Assembly: GCA_021833365.1 (NCBI GenBank)
Contig: JAKBFV010000021.1
Location: forward strand, 1 to 34,886
Reading direction: 5' to 3'
Origin: Pseudomonadota bacterium
Lineage (GTDB): Bacteria; Pseudomonadota; Gammaproteobacteria; Pseudomonadales; Moraxellaceae
Length of the DNA stretch: 34,886 nt
Part shown: piece by piece, positions 9,116-20,536 of the stretch
Numbering within the stretch: the stretch's first letter is position 1
Layout: each line of letters begins with the position of its first letter
Translations under genes and position numbers: made by a program
The notes under the pieces: model-generated
Seen by the model: the letters and a program-made list of their open reading frames with translations, nothing else
Told to the model about the DNA's origin: nothing
Databases searched by the model: none

Positions 9116-9666
9116 GCCGTCTTCTCCCGTCCGTCCGCCTCCAGCGACTGCCCCTGCTCGCGGGCGCTGAGCAAGGTGGCGATTTCATCGATCGACAGCA
9201 CCCGGTCGATATTGAGAAGAATGACAAAACCGCCGTTGATCTTGCTCATGCCATGAATGAAATCAGCGCGGATCTTGCTGCCAAAAGCCGGCGGTGGCTC
9301 GATATCACTGGCCGGCACGTCGAGCACCTCGGAGACCGAATCGACCACCATGCCCATGTCATGCCGCCCCTCCTCGCTGTTGAGCTCGACGATGACGATG
9401 CAGCTGCGCTTGCCGATCTGCTGCCGCTCATGGCCAAACCGCGCACCGAGATCGATCACCGGCACGACACTGCCGCGCAGATTGATGACACCGCGGATAA
9501 ATGAGGGCATGAGCGGGATCTCGGTGACCTGCCCGTACTCGATGATCTCCTTGACGTGCAGGATGCCGACCGCGAACATCTCGCCGTGCATCCAGAAGGT
9601 CAAGACCTGCACCGCTTCGGCCTTGACCATGTCCTGTGAACCTCGCACCTGACTCAGGGTAGCCAT
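9112..9666 (-). CDS. cheW: Chemotaxis coupling protein CheW
   Basis: The product has 184 residues and consists of one CheW domain that links receptors to the CheA P5 domain. Typical segments are present: LTFWMHGEMFAVGILHVKEI, LMPSFIRGVINLRGSVVPVID and IHGMSKINGGFVILLNID. The ATG at 9666 has a strong GGAGGGAGGA ribosome site just upstream. The gene follows the receptor gene by 15 bases and overlaps cheR by four, so it belongs to the same transcript. The acidic C-terminal extension after the core is short and unremarkable. Confidence 0.95.
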   Translation of the reverse strand: MATLSQVRGSQDMVKAEAVQVLTFWMHGEMFAVGILHVKEIIEYGQVTEIPLMPSFIRGVINLRGSVVPVIDLGARFGHERQQIGKRSCIVIVELNSEEGRHDMGMVVDSVSEVLDVPASDIEPPPAFGSKIRADFIHGMSKINGGFVILLNIDRVLSIDEIATLLSAREQGQSLEADGREKTA

Positions 9667-9681
9667 GTCCGATCCTCCCTC

Positions 9682-12417
9682 CTAATAGCGGACAAATTCA
9701 CCTTCATCGAGAGAGGGCGCCGATGGCGGGCGCGCCGCTGAACGCGGTTTGTTGTTGCTGCTAGGGGACGACGGACGTGTCGCGCTCATCTGACGATGGC
9801 CATCGGTCTTGAAAAAGCTGACCAGCTGTTGCAGCTGGCTCGACTGCGCCCCCAACTCCTCGGCCGTCGCCGCCAGTTCTTCCGAAGCCGAGGCATTCTG
9901 CTGCGTCGCTTTGTTCAGCTGCCCCATGGCGCCGTTGATCTGCGCCACGCCGCTCGACTGCTCATCCGAGGATGCCGAGATCTCCTGTACCAGATCCGAG
10001 GTCTTCTTGATGGAAGGCACCATGGCGCCGAGCAGAGAGCCGGCTTTTTCCGCCAGATCCACCGACGAGCCGGCGAGATTGCCGATCTCCTGCGCCGCCA
10101 CCTGCGAACGTTCCGCCAGCTTGCGCACCTCGGCTGCGACCACGGCGAAGCCCTTGCCATGCTCACCGGCGCGCGCCGCCTCGATGGCGGCATTCAAGGC
10201 GAGGAGATTGGTTTGATAGGCGATGTCATCGATGATGCCGATGCGGTCAGCGATCTGCTTCATCGCTGCGACCGTCTCGGAGACCGCCTTGCCACCTTCC
10301 TGTGCCTCGCTGGCGGCCTGGGTGGCGATATTGTTGGTCACTTTGGCATTGTCGGCATTTTGATTGATCGATGAAGTCATCTGCTCCATCGCCGCCGTAG
10401 TCTCCTCGACCGAAGCGGCCTGTTCCGAAGACGACTGCGACAGCGACTGGGCGGTCGCCGAGACTTGGCCGGCGGCATTGCTGAGATCATCGGCGGCGAC
10501 ATTGATCTGCACCAGAGTATCCGCCAGCTTCTCGACCGTGCTGTTGATGGCGGATTTCATGATATCGAAATCGCCCTGATAATTACGCGTGATTCTTTGT
10601 GTCATGTCGCCTGCGGCCATCGCCTCCATCACCCGCCTGACGTCGTTGAAAGGAACGATGACTGAATCGAGGGTGGCATTGACGCCTTCGACGATCTTGC
10701 GGAAGTCACCGCGATGCGCCGTCGCATCAGCGCGTGTCTCCAACTGCCCGGCCAGAGCCGCAGCACTCAAGCGTTGCGCATCGACGATGAGCGCCTTGAT
10801 ATTGGCGCGCACCTGTTCGACGGTGACATTGATGAAGGCTTTTTTACCGGGGAATTGTTCCAGCTCAGCGTCGAGATTGCCTTCGCCAAACGATTGAATA
10901 CAGGCCATCGCCTTCTTCTTCACCGCGATATGGCCAAAGACCATGGTGTTGACGCCGCGCGCCATGGCGGCAAAGTCACCCTTGAAGTGCGACTCCTCGA
11001 TCTTGACGTCGATATCGCCGAGGTCATGCTCGCGCGACATGTGATTCATCTCGCTGATGAAATCCTTGATGTTGCTGCGCATGGTCTCGATATTGTCGTT
11101 GATGAAGGACTTCTTGCCGGGGAACTTCTCCAGCGGCGCGTCAAAATTACCTTCACCGAACTCCTTGATGCAGGCCATCGCCTTTTTCTTCACCGCGATG
11201 TGGCCGAAGACCATGCCATTGACGCCGCGCGCCATGGCGGCAAAATCGCCCTTGAAGTGCGACTCGTCGATCCTGACGTCGATGTCGCCGAGGTCATGCT
11301 CGCGCGACATGTGATTCATCGCGCTGATGAAATCCTTGATGTTGCTGCGCATGGTCTCGATATTGTCATTGATGAAGGACTTCTTGCCGGGGAACTTCTC
11401 CAGCGGCGCGTCAAAATTACCTTCGCTAAACTCCTTGATGCAGGCCATCGCCTTTTTCTTCACCGCGATGTGGCCGAAGACCATAGCATTGACGCCGCGC
11501 GCCATGGCTGCGAACTCGTTGTGAAACAGAGATTCATCGATCTTGACGTCGATATCACCGGCGTCATGTTCACGCGACATGCGGTTGAGTTCACCGAGCA
11601 ATTGCTGCAAGGCCCCTTGCAGTAAGTGCATCGACGCCAGGACGCTGTGCGCGGGTATCACGCCATTCGCCTGCACCAGACTCAGATCGCCCTCTGCCAG
11701 TTTGCGCGCCATCTGGCTCAATGCAGCAGGCTCGGCGCCCAACTGCGCCAGGAGACTGCGTACCGTATTCCAGCCGAGCAGCAGCAGTGATAAGACCGCC
11801 AAAACGGTCAAGACGATCATCGCTTCCATGATGCTGGACTGGCGTTCCTGCCCCTGTGCCACCTGCGCTGTGGCCTGCTCATCACTATGGCGGATCAGCT
11901 GCAGCATATTCTCATCCGCCGCCGCATAGGGGATGGCCGCGGCATTCAGATCTTTGGTGATGGCGGCGATCATATCGCTGCGGCTGGTGACGCCGCTGGT
12001 ACTCACTTGGCTGAGCAGACCGAGCGTTGCCAGTGATGCCGTATGATAGGCAGCCAAACTCGACTGTGCCTGCGACCAAGTCGACTGTTCGGCGTCAGAC
12101 AAGCTCCCCTGGTAACTGTTGGCTGTCTCATCGAGATCCTTCCAGGCGGCCTGCGCGTTGCTCACAGCGTCGGCATCGTCACGCCCTTGAATCACAGCGA
12201 TATAAGCGGTCATGATGTTGCGACGGATCTCGATCAAGTCGAAACGCAGATGGTTGAGCTTTTCCAGCTTGCCCATCTGTACCTTGCCGACCTGATTGAA
12301 GACTGCTTGATCGCTCTGAAAACCGTGCAGGGCCATGCCGGATAAAGCCAACATGACCACCAGGGATACGGCGACCAGTAGATACAGCTTACTGCGCACA
12401 CTCATCGTTTCCATCAT
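9682..12417 (-). CDS. Methyl-accepting chemotaxis protein with 4HB sensor and tandem poly-HAMP array
   Basis: The product has about 911 residues. A first membrane helix lies at about 9-31 and a second at about 208-232. Between them is a helical region of about 170 residues resembling the four-helix-bundle (4HB_MCP) ligand domain. A long HAMP-like array follows, including three near-identical 90-residue units ([11 protein letters not shown], then [11 protein letters not shown]), and a further HAMP pair ([13 protein letters not shown]). The signalling domain has the tip [21 protein letters not shown] and a C-terminal linker ending DEGEFVRY, with no NWETF tether. The start is ATG 12417, with ATG 12405 or GTG 12450 as alternatives; none has a strong ribosome site. 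It lies between cheA and cheW and is the main receptor of the array. The ligand is unknown. Confidence 0.92.
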   Translation of the reverse strand: MMETMSVRSKLYLLVAVSLVVMLALSGMALHGFQSDQAVFNQVGKVQMGKLEKLNHLRFDLIEIRRNIMTAYIAVIQGRDDADAVSNAQAAWKDLDETANSYQGSLSDAEQSTWSQAQSSLAAYHTASLATLGLLSQVSTSGVTSRSDMIAAITKDLNAAAIPYAAADENMLQLIRHSDEQATAQVAQGQERQSSIMEAMIVLTVLAVLSLLLLGWNTVRSLLAQLGAEPAALSQMARKLAEGDLSLVQANGVIPAHSVLASMHLLQGALQQLLGELNRMSREHDAGDIDVKIDESLFHNEFAAMARGVNAMVFGHIAVKKKAMACIKEFSEGNFDAPLEKFPGKKSFINDNIETMRSNIKDFISAMNHMSREHDLGDIDVRIDESHFKGDFAAMARGVNGMVFGHIAVKKKAMACIKEFGEGNFDAPLEKFPGKKSFINDNIETMRSNIKDFISEMNHMSREHDLGDIDVKIEESHFKGDFAAMARGVNTMVFGHIAVKKKAMACIQSFGEGNLDAELEQFPGKKAFINVTVEQVRANIKALIVDAQRLSAAALAGQLETRADATAHRGDFRKIVEGVNATLDSVIVPFNDVRRVMEAMAAGDMTQRITRNYQGDFDIMKSAINSTVEKLADTLVQINVAADDLSNAAGQVSATAQSLSQSSSEQAASVEETTAAMEQMTSSINQNADNAKVTNNIATQAASEAQEGGKAVSETVAAMKQIADRIGIIDDIAYQTNLLALNAAIEAARAGEHGKGFAVVAAEVRKLAERSQVAAQEIGNLAGSSVDLAEKAGSLLGAMVPSIKKTSDLVQEISASSDEQSSGVAQINGAMGQLNKATQQNASASEELAATAEELGAQSSQLQQLVSFFKTDGHRQMSATRPSSPSSNNKPRSAARPPSAPSLDEGEFVRY
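10771..11580 (-). repeat. Three 270-bp tandem repeats encoding HAMP-like units
   Basis: Within the receptor gene the sequence repeats with an exact period of 270 bases (90 codons), with units ending at 11580, 11310 and 11040. The two central units (11041-11310 and 11311-11580) are nearly identical at the DNA level over long stretches; the third (10771-11040) has drifted in its 5'-most part on the plus strand. The frame is kept throughout, so the repeats add or remove whole signalling modules. Such high DNA identity points to recent duplication or ongoing homogenisation by recombination. Confidence 0.9.
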
Positions 12418-12481
12418 ACACCCCGATTCGATTCGCCCATCAAAGAACACGCATGAACATCAGCCTGGAGACTCGTCAACA

Positions 12482-14644
12482 TCAACGCTGCGCCATCTCC
12501 GTCAGCAGCGCCTTCGGCATCCCTTCCCGCCCGACCACCAGACGTGCCAGCGCCTGCACATCGAGAATCAAAGCGACCTCGCCCGAGCCGAGAATGGTTG
12601 AACCACTGAGGCAGCGCTCATGACGAAAGAGCGCACCGAGCGGCTTGATCACCGTCTGAAACTCGCCGAGTAGACGATCCACCACCAACCCGGCCCGACC
12701 ACTGTCATGCCGGATCACCACGACATTACGCCGCCGTGGCGCCTCTCCAGGGATAGCAAAGAGGCGGCGAATATCGATCAGCGGCAGTACTTCACCACGC
12801 AAGTTGAGAAAAGAGTCGCCGCGTTGTGTCTGATTGAACTCGACACATTCGACGACGCAGTCGAGGGGAAGGACATAGGTGGCCTCGCCAGCGCCGGTGA
12901 GAAACCCGTCGATGATGGCGAGGGTCAAGGGCAGTCGGATGGTGAAGGTCGATCCCTTGCCGAGACTGCTGTTGACCTCGACCGTACCGCGCAGGGCCTG
13001 GACATTCTTACGTACGACATCCATCCCGACGCCACGCCCGGAGATATTGCTGACCTGATCAGCGGTACTGAAGCCAGGCTCGAAGATGAGGTTGATGATT
13101 TCCTTGTCGTTGAGCACCTGACCGGCATGGATGAGACCGCGCTCGATGGCCTTGGCCTGTACTCGCGCCGTATCGATACCGCGCCCATCATCGCTCACCT
13201 CGATGACGATGCTCCCTGAGTCATGGCGCGCCGACAAGCCGACCTTGCCCATCGCCGACTTGCCGCAGGCGATGCGCTCACTCCCGGACTCGATGCCGTG
13301 ATCGATGGCATTGCGGATCAGATGCATCAAAGGATCGGCGATCTTCTCGACCACCGAGCGATCGAGTTCGGTGTCACCACCGCTGACGCTGAGATCGATC
13401 TCCTTGTTCAACTCCTTGGCGACATCCCTGACGACGCGATAAAAGCGGCGAAAAGTCTCGCCGATCTGCACCATATGCAGCTGTAGAGCCGAGTCGCGGA
13501 TATTTTCCACCAAGCGACCGAGCAAGGACGTCGCCTCGACCAGACTCCCTTGTCCTGACTGGCGCGCCAGCAGACTAGCGGATGCACCTGCGATCACCAG
13601 TTCTCCGACCAGATCGATGAGCTGATCCAGCTTGTCGGCTTTGACTCGTATCAGGCGCGCATCGGCATTGAGTTTATCCTGAACCTGTCTTTGCTTGCTG
13701 ACGGCGGCTTCGACCAGTTCAGGCTGCACCACCTGCTGCTGCACCAGAATCTCGCCCAGGGGCGGCACCTCGGCATCCATCGCCGACCAATTTTCCTGAC
13801 CACGCAGACCTTGCGCCAGTTCATCCTGGGTGAGAACACCACTGCGCACCAGCATTTCACCGAGGCGCATGCCCTCCTCAGGCAGGGCCTGCAATTTGGC
13901 GACAAAGTCATCGATGCGCGCTGGCGGAGGCAGAATGCTCAAAGAGCACTCATCGCGACAAAACATGAAAACTTTTTCGAGCTCATCCTTGCCGACCTCG
14001 GTGCGCAGAACGATGGCGAAACCGAGGTAGCAGGACTCGACGTCAAAATCCACCGCCGTGGGCAACTCATCGACCAGGGGCTGCATGAACAAGACCGTAC
14101 CCAGCGAGGCGAGATGGCGCAAAAATGCCAGAGGCTCCATGCCGCTGCGCAGCATGTCGCGACCGAAGCGCACCTGTACCAGCCAGCCCTCCGAAACCGA
14201 TTCCGGCAATTGCACCTGCGGGCGCCTTTCAGTGCGACTGGGCGGCGCGATGCCATCGACGAGCGGCGCTGCGCGCAGTTCGGCCAGGCATTGCGCCAGC
14301 AGTGCCTGCTCCTGCTCATCGGCCTGCATCTGTCCGCTGGCGAGGCGATTCAGCATGACCCCGAGATGGTCGCTGGCGCGCAGCAAGGCTGAGATCAGGG
14401 AACTGGAAATGGCGCAGCGATGGTTGCGCACATCATCGAGCAGGGACTCGAGCACATGGGTGAATTGTTCGATATCGGTGCACTGGACAACGCCAGCGCC
14501 GCCTTTGATGGTGTGAGCCGCGCGGAAGATGGCGTGTACCGTCTCCTCATCATGGTCACCCGCTTCCAGTCGCAACAAACCTTCCTCGAGCACCTCGAGG
14601 AGTTCGAGGGCTTCCTGGATGAAGACCGTATAGATGTCGTCCAT
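12482..14644 (-). CDS. cheA: Chemotaxis histidine kinase CheA with an MshEN-like insertion
   Basis: The product has 720 residues. It phosphorylates the operon's response regulator and CheB. In order: HPt domain (1-120) with phosphoacceptor His44 (AAHTIKGGAG); a P2-like region (about 150-240); a tandem MshEN-type motif (260-318); the P3 dimerisation region (about 330-395); the ATPase domain with N box HLIRNAIDHG (441-450), DDGRGID (485-491), FEPGFS (521-526) and GRGVGMD (536-542); and a CheW-like P5 domain (about 570-705). The first MshEN motif (260-283, RLGEMLVRSGVL to RGQ) matches the cyclic di-GMP consensus in full. The second (295-318) has Pro for Arg and Gln for Gly. Ribosome site GGGAGG precedes ATG 14644. 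It is 2 bases from the STAS gene. Confidence 0.95.
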   Translation of the reverse strand: MDDIYTVFIQEALELLEVLEEGLLRLEAGDHDEETVHAIFRAAHTIKGGAGVVQCTDIEQFTHVLESLLDDVRNHRCAISSSLISALLRASDHLGVMLNRLASGQMQADEQEQALLAQCLAELRAAPLVDGIAPPSRTERRPQVQLPESVSEGWLVQVRFGRDMLRSGMEPLAFLRHLASLGTVLFMQPLVDELPTAVDFDVESCYLGFAIVLRTEVGKDELEKVFMFCRDECSLSILPPPARIDDFVAKLQALPEEGMRLGEMLVRSGVLTQDELAQGLRGQENWSAMDAEVPPLGEILVQQQVVQPELVEAAVSKQRQVQDKLNADARLIRVKADKLDQLIDLVGELVIAGASASLLARQSGQGSLVEATSLLGRLVENIRDSALQLHMVQIGETFRRFYRVVRDVAKELNKEIDLSVSGGDTELDRSVVEKIADPLMHLIRNAIDHGIESGSERIACGKSAMGKVGLSARHDSGSIVIEVSDDGRGIDTARVQAKAIERGLIHAGQVLNDKEIINLIFEPGFSTADQVSNISGRGVGMDVVRKNVQALRGTVEVNSSLGKGSTFTIRLPLTLAIIDGFLTGAGEATYVLPLDCVVECVEFNQTQRGDSFLNLRGEVLPLIDIRRLFAIPGEAPRRRNVVVIRHDSGRAGLVVDRLLGEFQTVIKPLGALFRHERCLSGSTILGSGEVALILDVQALARLVVGREGMPKALLTEMAQR

Positions 14645-14646
14645 CG

Positions 14647-14973
14647 CTACCCTCCCGTCGCCGGAAGCACCAGTGGATCGCCAAAGAAAGCCGCCAGATT
14701 GAGAAACTCGAACACACCGACGACGGCATTGGAGTGCGCGACGATGCTCATCTCATGACCGAGGCGACGCGACTCCTGCTTGCACACCATGAGCAACTGC
14801 AGGCCGGCCGTGTCGAGATCGTCGACCTGGGACAGGTCCATCTCGACGCGCTGAAAATCCTGTACGGCAGCCAGCAAGTCCGGCCGCATGGCCGCCACTT
14901 CATAAACCGTGCAAGCGCCATACAGGCGCAAGCGCGTCGTCGTCGTGCTGAGATCCTCCTTCTCTATGGCCAT
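14647..14973 (-). CDS. STAS-domain protein
   Basis: The product has 108 residues and consists of one STAS domain, as in anti-sigma-factor antagonists. The phosphorylatable position of the DSAGL motif is Thr55 here (LDTAGLQLL), which can still accept a phosphate in principle. No cognate kinase or phosphatase of the SpoIIAB/SpoIIE type is visible in the window. GGAG precedes the ATG. It is wedged between the response regulator and cheA with 12- and 2-base gaps, so it is part of the chemotaxis transcript. STAS proteins are known in several alternative chemosensory operons. Its partner here may be CheA or a receptor; this is inference. Confidence 0.85.
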   Translation of the reverse strand: MAIEKEDLSTTTTRLRLYGACTVYEVAAMRPDLLAAVQDFQRVEMDLSQVDDLDTAGLQLLMVCKQESRRLGHEMSIVAHSNAVVGVFEFLNLAAFFGDPLVLPATGG

Positions 14974-14985
14974 CTCTGCGCACTC

Positions 14986-15351
14986 CTAACGCAAAACCAT
15001 GCCCAAGGTGGCGATCAGATCCTCGGCTGTCACCGGCTTGACCAACCAGCCGCTGGCTCCCGCCGCCTTGGCCTCGGCGCGCTTGCTCTGCTGCGATTCG
15101 GTGGTGAGAAATAAAATGGGCATGAACTTGTAAGCCGACAGGGCGCGCACCTTTTTGATCAGCTCGATGCCATTCATGCCCGGCATATTGAGATCGGTGA
15201 TGAGAAGATCAGTCTTCTTGCCTGCCTCGAACAAGCGCAAGCCCTCTTCTGCGCTGCGCGCCTGCTCCACGGCGTAGCCCGCCTTCATCAGGATGTTCGA
15301 AACTGACAACAAAATCGTGGCGGAATCATCCACCAGCATGATGGTCTTCAT
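14986..15351 (-). CDS. cheY: CheY-like single-domain response regulator
   Basis: The product has 121 residues and is a stand-alone receiver domain, the likely output of the CheA in the same operon. Key residues are Asp8 and Asp9 (LVDDS), phosphoacceptor Asp53 (ITDLNMPGMNG), Thr83/84 (LFLTTES) and Lys105 (LVKPVTAED). ATG 15351 is chosen because the receiver fold begins there and GGGAAA lies upstream. A 27-residue extension to 15432 is unlike any family member. It is the first gene of the ten-gene operon. Whether it acts on the flagellar motor or another target cannot be told; no flagellar genes are in view. Confidence 0.92.
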   Translation of the reverse strand: MKTIMLVDDSATILLSVSNILMKAGYAVEQARSAEEGLRLFEAGKKTDLLITDLNMPGMNGIELIKKVRALSAYKFMPILFLTTESQQSKRAEAKAAGASGWLVKPVTAEDLIATLGMVLR

Positions 15352-15703
15352 CGTTTCCCACCCCACGTCAGGCTGCTTGGATCGCGAAGAAGTCATGCAC
15401 ACCACGCTGCAGACTGGCCCACATCCATACATCGAGCAGATCTACCATAGAAGGCATCTCTAACCGGATCTTGGATCGCCAAAGACGGCGCGTCATGACA
15501 GAGATCGCTCTACAAATCTAGCCAAGAATAGGAAACTTGCCAGAAACCCTCTGAGTCATGGCAGATTGAGTTGATGCAGGTCAAGATGGCGTCAAGTGGA
15601 CGGCGTGATGCGACGCTTGGCACAGGCGCCGTGGTGGGCGATATGGACCAAGATCGCCCGATCAGTCAGGTCAGCGAAGATGAGGACACGGACGGAGGGA
15701 AGA
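15352..15703. other. Intergenic region upstream of the chemotaxis operon
   Basis: This 352-base stretch separates the operon's first gene from tRNA-Lys and must hold the operon promoter. I could not find a convincing sigma-70, sigma-28 or sigma-54 promoter facing the operon. No T-run terminator is visible after tRNA-Lys. The only open frame here runs into the tRNA on the other strand and has no coding character. Confidence 0.5.
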
Positions 15704-15779
15704 TGGTGGGTCGTGCAGGATTCGAACCTGCGACCAATTGGTTAAAAGCCAACTGCTCTACCGACTGAGCTAACGACCC
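15704..15779 (-). tRNA. tRNA-Lys (anticodon TTT)
   Basis: The minus strand folds as a cloverleaf of 76 bases: acceptor GGGTCGT paired with ACGACCC, anticodon loop CTTTTAA, T-loop GGTTCGAATCC, and encoded CCA end. It lies 41 bases downstream of tRNA-Pro and probably shares its transcript. Confidence 0.97.
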
Positions 15780-15820
15780 TGAAACTTGTTTTGGGTCGAA
15801 CCGCGGTCCGACCGGGAGAT

Positions 15821-15897
15821 TGGTCGGGGTGAGAGGATTTGAACCTCCGACCACCTGCACCCCATGCAGGTGCGCTACCAGGCTGCGCTACACCCCG
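15821..15897 (-). tRNA. tRNA-Pro (anticodon GGG)
   Basis: The minus strand gives a 77-base cloverleaf: acceptor CGGGGTG paired with CACCCCG, anticodon stem CCTGC/GCAGG around loop ATGGGGT, T-loop GGTTCAAATCC, and encoded CCA. It reads codon CCC and is first in a two-tRNA unit with its own promoter. Confidence 0.97.
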
Positions 15898-15909
15898 AAA
15901 GAGGCGACC

Positions 15910-15937
15910 ATTCTATACAATTATCAGCGTCTGTCCA
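15910..15937 (-). promoter_or_regulatory. Sigma-70 promoter of the tRNA-Pro/tRNA-Lys unit
   Basis: On the minus strand TGGACA (5 of 6 consensus) and TAGAAT (5 of 6) are separated by 16 bases. The predicted start falls just before the mature 5' end of tRNA-Pro. The site lies between the merR stop and the tRNA. Confidence 0.7.
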
Positions 15938-15944
15938 GACTTAT

Positions 15945-16361
15945 TCACGACAAGAGCAGGACCACCTGCTGCAATTCTGCGATCATGTCATCGAGGACGA
16001 CCTTGAGCATGCTGTCGGCCTCCAGTCCCGGCAGGCCGCGCAGTTCGATGACGTTGCTGGCGGTACTGGTAGCGGCACTGACGCTCTCCGACATGACATC
16101 AACCAGCTGCAGGCGCGCACCGCCGATGGTATAGCCCTGATCGTAGAGCAGACTGCGGATCTGGCGGATGACGAGCACATCGGAACGCTGATAATAGCGA
16201 CGGTTGCCGCGCCGTTTCACCGGACGCAACTGCGTGAACTCCTGCTCCCAGTAGCGCAGCACATGCGGCTTCACGTCACACAGCTCGCTCACCTCACCGA
16301 TGGTGAAATAGCGCTTGCTGGGAATCTCCGGCAGGATGGAGTTATTGCTGGGTTCTAGCAT
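15945..16361 (-). CDS. MerR-family transcriptional regulator
   Basis: The product has 138 residues. An N-terminal MerR winged helix-turn-helix (about 16-85) includes [15 protein letters not shown] and [21 protein letters not shown] short coiled-coil and effector region follows without the metal-binding cysteines of true MerR proteins. It overlaps the 3' end of ihfA by 20 bases and is therefore co-expressed with it. An orphan MerR-like gene in this position after ihfA is common in gammaproteobacteria. Its targets are not known. Confidence 0.9.
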   Translation of the reverse strand: MLEPSNNSILPEIPSKRYFTIGEVSELCDVKPHVLRYWEQEFTQLRPVKRRGNRRYYQRSDVLVIRQIRSLLYDQGYTIGGARLQLVDVMSESVSAATSTASNVIELRGLPGLEADSMLKVVLDDMIAELQQVVLLLS

Positions 16362-16644
16362 ACAACTCCACCCGTTGTTTGAGTTTCTGGCCGGGCTTGA
16401 AGGTGACTACACGGCGCGCCGTGATCGGAATCTCTTCTCCCGTTTTCGGGTTGCGCCCCGGACGCTGACGTTTATCACGCAGGTCGAAATTACCAAAACC
16501 GGAGAGCTTGACCGGAACATTGTCGCCGAGTGCCTGCGCCAGTTCTTCAAAAAATGACTCGACCATGTCCTTGGCCTCACGCTTGTTGAGACCCAGTTCC
16601 TCAAACAGTCTTTCAGCCATATCGGCCTTGGTCAAAGCGCTCAT
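16342..16644 (-). CDS. ihfA: Integration host factor subunit alpha
   Basis: The product has 100 residues and is the alpha subunit of the DNA-bending heterodimer IHF. It has the HU/IHF fold with [21 protein letters not shown], including the conserved beta-arm Pro that intercalates into DNA. The length is typical. It starts one base after the pheT stop codon and overlaps merR. This pheST-ihfA linkage is conserved in gammaproteobacteria. Confidence 0.97.
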   Translation of the reverse strand: MSALTKADMAERLFEELGLNKREAKDMVESFFEELAQALGDNVPVKLSGFGNFDLRDKRQRPGRNPKTGEEIPITARRVVTFKPGQKLKQRVELYARTQQ

Positions 16645-16645
16645 C

Positions 16646-19015
16646 TTACTCCCTCAGGACGGCGGCATAGGCTTCTTTGAGGGCCGTCACGACGGCCTCG
16701 ACGTCCTTTTGCACTTCATCATCCTGCAATGTCCTTTCATCATGCTGCCAGAGCAGGCTCAAGCCCAGGCTTCTTTGTCCTGTCGGCACACCCTGCCCCT
16801 GATACACGTCGAACCATTGTAGATCACGAAGCCAGGGACCGGCAGCTTTTTTTGCCGTTTCCAACACACGCGCGGCGGCGATATCAGCGGCGATGAGCAG
16901 AGCAATATCGCGCCTGACCTCGGGAAAGCGTGACAGCGGCCGCGCTGCCGGTTTTCTCGCCTGCAGGATGGCTGGCAAAGACAGCTCAAAGACCAAAACC
17001 GGTCCATTCAAACCCATGGCCTGTTCGATGTCCGGATGCAGACGCCCATAGACCCCGAGATCCACTCCCGCCCGCCGCACGGTGGCCGACTGCCCCGGGT
17101 GCAGGGCGGCATCGGCATGCACCTCATGTTCGACTGTATCAAAATCACCAGCCAAGGCCAACAAGTGTTCAACGTGCGCCTTGACGTCATAGAAATCGAG
17201 CGCATCGCGCGACTGGCACCAGCCTGGCGCATGGCGCGTCCCGGCCAGAACACCGGCCAGGCGCAGTTCCTGCGACAGGCCTGTCGCCGTCGGACGAAAA
17301 CATAGACCCGTCTCGAACAGGCGGATCTGCGTCTGCTGGCGATGCTGATTGAACTGCAGCGCCTGCACCAGTCCTGGCAACAGGCGCGTGCGCATCACCG
17401 ACAGCTCGCTCGAGATCGGGTTGCGCAAGCGCAGAGGCTGCAACTGCGGATCAAAACTCTGCTGCAACTCCGGCGCGATGAAGCTGTAGGTGATGGCTTC
17501 CTGATACCCGAGGTCAAAAAGTGCAGCGTGCAGACGCTCGCGCGGCAGTTCCTGCTCCGGTGCACGACCGAGATGCAGAGCCGCCTGCGGCGTCTCCACC
17601 GGCAGATGATCATAGCCATAGAGGCGGGCGACCTCTTCGATGAGATCGACTTCCTCATGCACATCGAAACGCCAACTCGGCGCCTGCACCTGCCAGCCCT
17701 CAGCGACCGCATCGACCTGCATACCCAGGCTTTGCAGGCTGGCGACGACGGTATCAGCCGCTGGCATGAAACCGAGATAGCGCTGCAACTGCGCTGCGCG
17801 CAAGCGTATCGCTGGCCGGGCGGCCTGTTCTGCGGCGCTCACCTCCTGACAGGGTCCGGCGTGGCCACCGCAGATGGCCTGAATCAGGCCGACCGCTCTT
17901 TGCATGGCGCGCACCGGCAGCTCAGGATCGACGCCACGCTCAAAACGATGCGAAGCATCGGTATGCAGACCATGGCGACGCGCCTTGCCCGCGAGGGCGA
18001 CAGCATCAAAGCTCGCCGCCTCGAGAAGAATGTGACGGCTCTGTCGCGTCACCGCCGTCGCCTGCCCGCCCATGATGCCGGCCAGCGCCTGCGCCTGCTT
18101 GGCATCGGCGATGACGAGGTCATCGGGATAGAGCGTCACGGTCGAGGCATCGAGCAGGGTGAGCGACTCTTGCGGGTGCGCGGCGCGCACCGTGATACCA
18201 CCGTGCAGCGCGTCGCGATCGAAGGCGTGCATGGGCTGACCGAGTTCGAGCAGGACATAGTTGGTGATGTCGACGACAGCGTGAACGCTACGCACACCCG
18301 AGCGTTCCAGACGTCGCCGCAGCCAGTCCGGCGTCGCAACACTGGCGTCGACATCGCGCACCACCTGCGCAACATAACGCTGACAGGCCGGATGCTGGAT
18401 CGATACCGCCACTTGATCATCACTTGTTACCGCCGGCGGCGCTATCGCCGCCGCCTGCCAGGGGCGTTGCGCGATGGCTGCCAGCTCACGCGCCAGACCG
18501 GCGACACTCAGACAGTCGCCGCGATTGGGGGTGATACCGAGCTCCAAAATAGCGTCATCGAGCTGTAAATAGTCCTGCAGATCGCCTCCCAAAGGCGCCG
18601 TCGGCGGCAGCTCCATGAGCCCGTCACAGCTCACCTCGAGACCGAGTTCGTCCTCGCCACAGAGCATGCCTTGCGAAAGAACGCCGCGTAGCCGGCTTTC
18701 CTGAATGAGGCGATCACCGACACGCGCGCCCGGCAGAGCCAGGGGACAACGCAGGCCGACGCGCACATTGCTGGCACCACAGACCACCTGGCGCGACTGA
18801 CCATCGCCGATGTCGACTTCGGTGACGCGCAGACGATCGGCCTGGGGATGCGCCTGTACCGCCGTGACCTGGGCGATGACGACACCAGCAAAACCACCCG
18901 CCAAGGAGCGATAAGCGTCGACCTCGAGGCCGGCCATGGTCAGTTCATGACAGAGACGCTCACCATCCCAATCGATCTCCACCCATTCACGCAACCACCG
19001 CTCACTGAGCTGCAT
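16646..19015 (-). CDS. pheT: Phenylalanine--tRNA ligase beta subunit
   Basis: The product has 789 residues, close to the usual 795. It pairs with PheS to charge tRNA-Phe in the cytoplasm. In order: an EMAP/Myf-like tRNA-binding domain (about 38-150), B3/B4 editing region (about 210-390), B5 domain (about 405-475), catalytic-like core, and C-terminal FDX-ACB domain (about 695-788, with [14 protein letters not shown]) that grips the tRNA anticodon. It begins 23 bases after the pheS stop. No defects are visible. Confidence 0.97.
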   Translation of the reverse strand: MQLSERWLREWVEIDWDGERLCHELTMAGLEVDAYRSLAGGFAGVVIAQVTAVQAHPQADRLRVTEVDIGDGQSRQVVCGASNVRVGLRCPLALPGARVGDRLIQESRLRGVLSQGMLCGEDELGLEVSCDGLMELPPTAPLGGDLQDYLQLDDAILELGITPNRGDCLSVAGLARELAAIAQRPWQAAAIAPPAVTSDDQVAVSIQHPACQRYVAQVVRDVDASVATPDWLRRRLERSGVRSVHAVVDITNYVLLELGQPMHAFDRDALHGGITVRAAHPQESLTLLDASTVTLYPDDLVIADAKQAQALAGIMGGQATAVTRQSRHILLEAASFDAVALAGKARRHGLHTDASHRFERGVDPELPVRAMQRAVGLIQAICGGHAGPCQEVSAAEQAARPAIRLRAAQLQRYLGFMPAADTVVASLQSLGMQVDAVAEGWQVQAPSWRFDVHEEVDLIEEVARLYGYDHLPVETPQAALHLGRAPEQELPRERLHAALFDLGYQEAITYSFIAPELQQSFDPQLQPLRLRNPISSELSVMRTRLLPGLVQALQFNQHRQQTQIRLFETGLCFRPTATGLSQELRLAGVLAGTRHAPGWCQSRDALDFYDVKAHVEHLLALAGDFDTVEHEVHADAALHPGQSATVRRAGVDLGVYGRLHPDIEQAMGLNGPVLVFELSLPAILQARKPAARPLSRFPEVRRDIALLIAADIAAARVLETAKKAAGPWLRDLQWFDVYQGQGVPTGQRSLGLSLLWQHDERTLQDDEVQKDVEAVVTALKEAYAAVLRE

Positions 19016-19038
19016 GCCCTACTCCCCCGCTTCGATGA

Positions 19039-20524
<1,486 letters not shown>

Positions 20525-20536
20525 GATTCAGTCTCC

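Noticed and set aside
10771-11580. CRISPR-like direct repeats
   Set aside because: The 270-base period is an exact multiple of three inside a receptor gene and encodes HAMP-like modules; there are no spacers.
15352-15560. Sigma-54 or sigma-28 promoter for the chemotaxis operon
   Set aside because: A TGGCAAG element was seen, but the second GC element is not at the required spacing, and no TAAA/GCCGATAA-type pair was found.
15571-15768. Small plus-strand gene upstream of the chemotaxis operon
   Set aside because: It runs into tRNA-Lys on the other strand, has no ribosome site and no coding character.
17342-18568. 408-codon open frame on the plus strand
   Set aside because: It is antisense to pheT, with no recognisable protein motifs.
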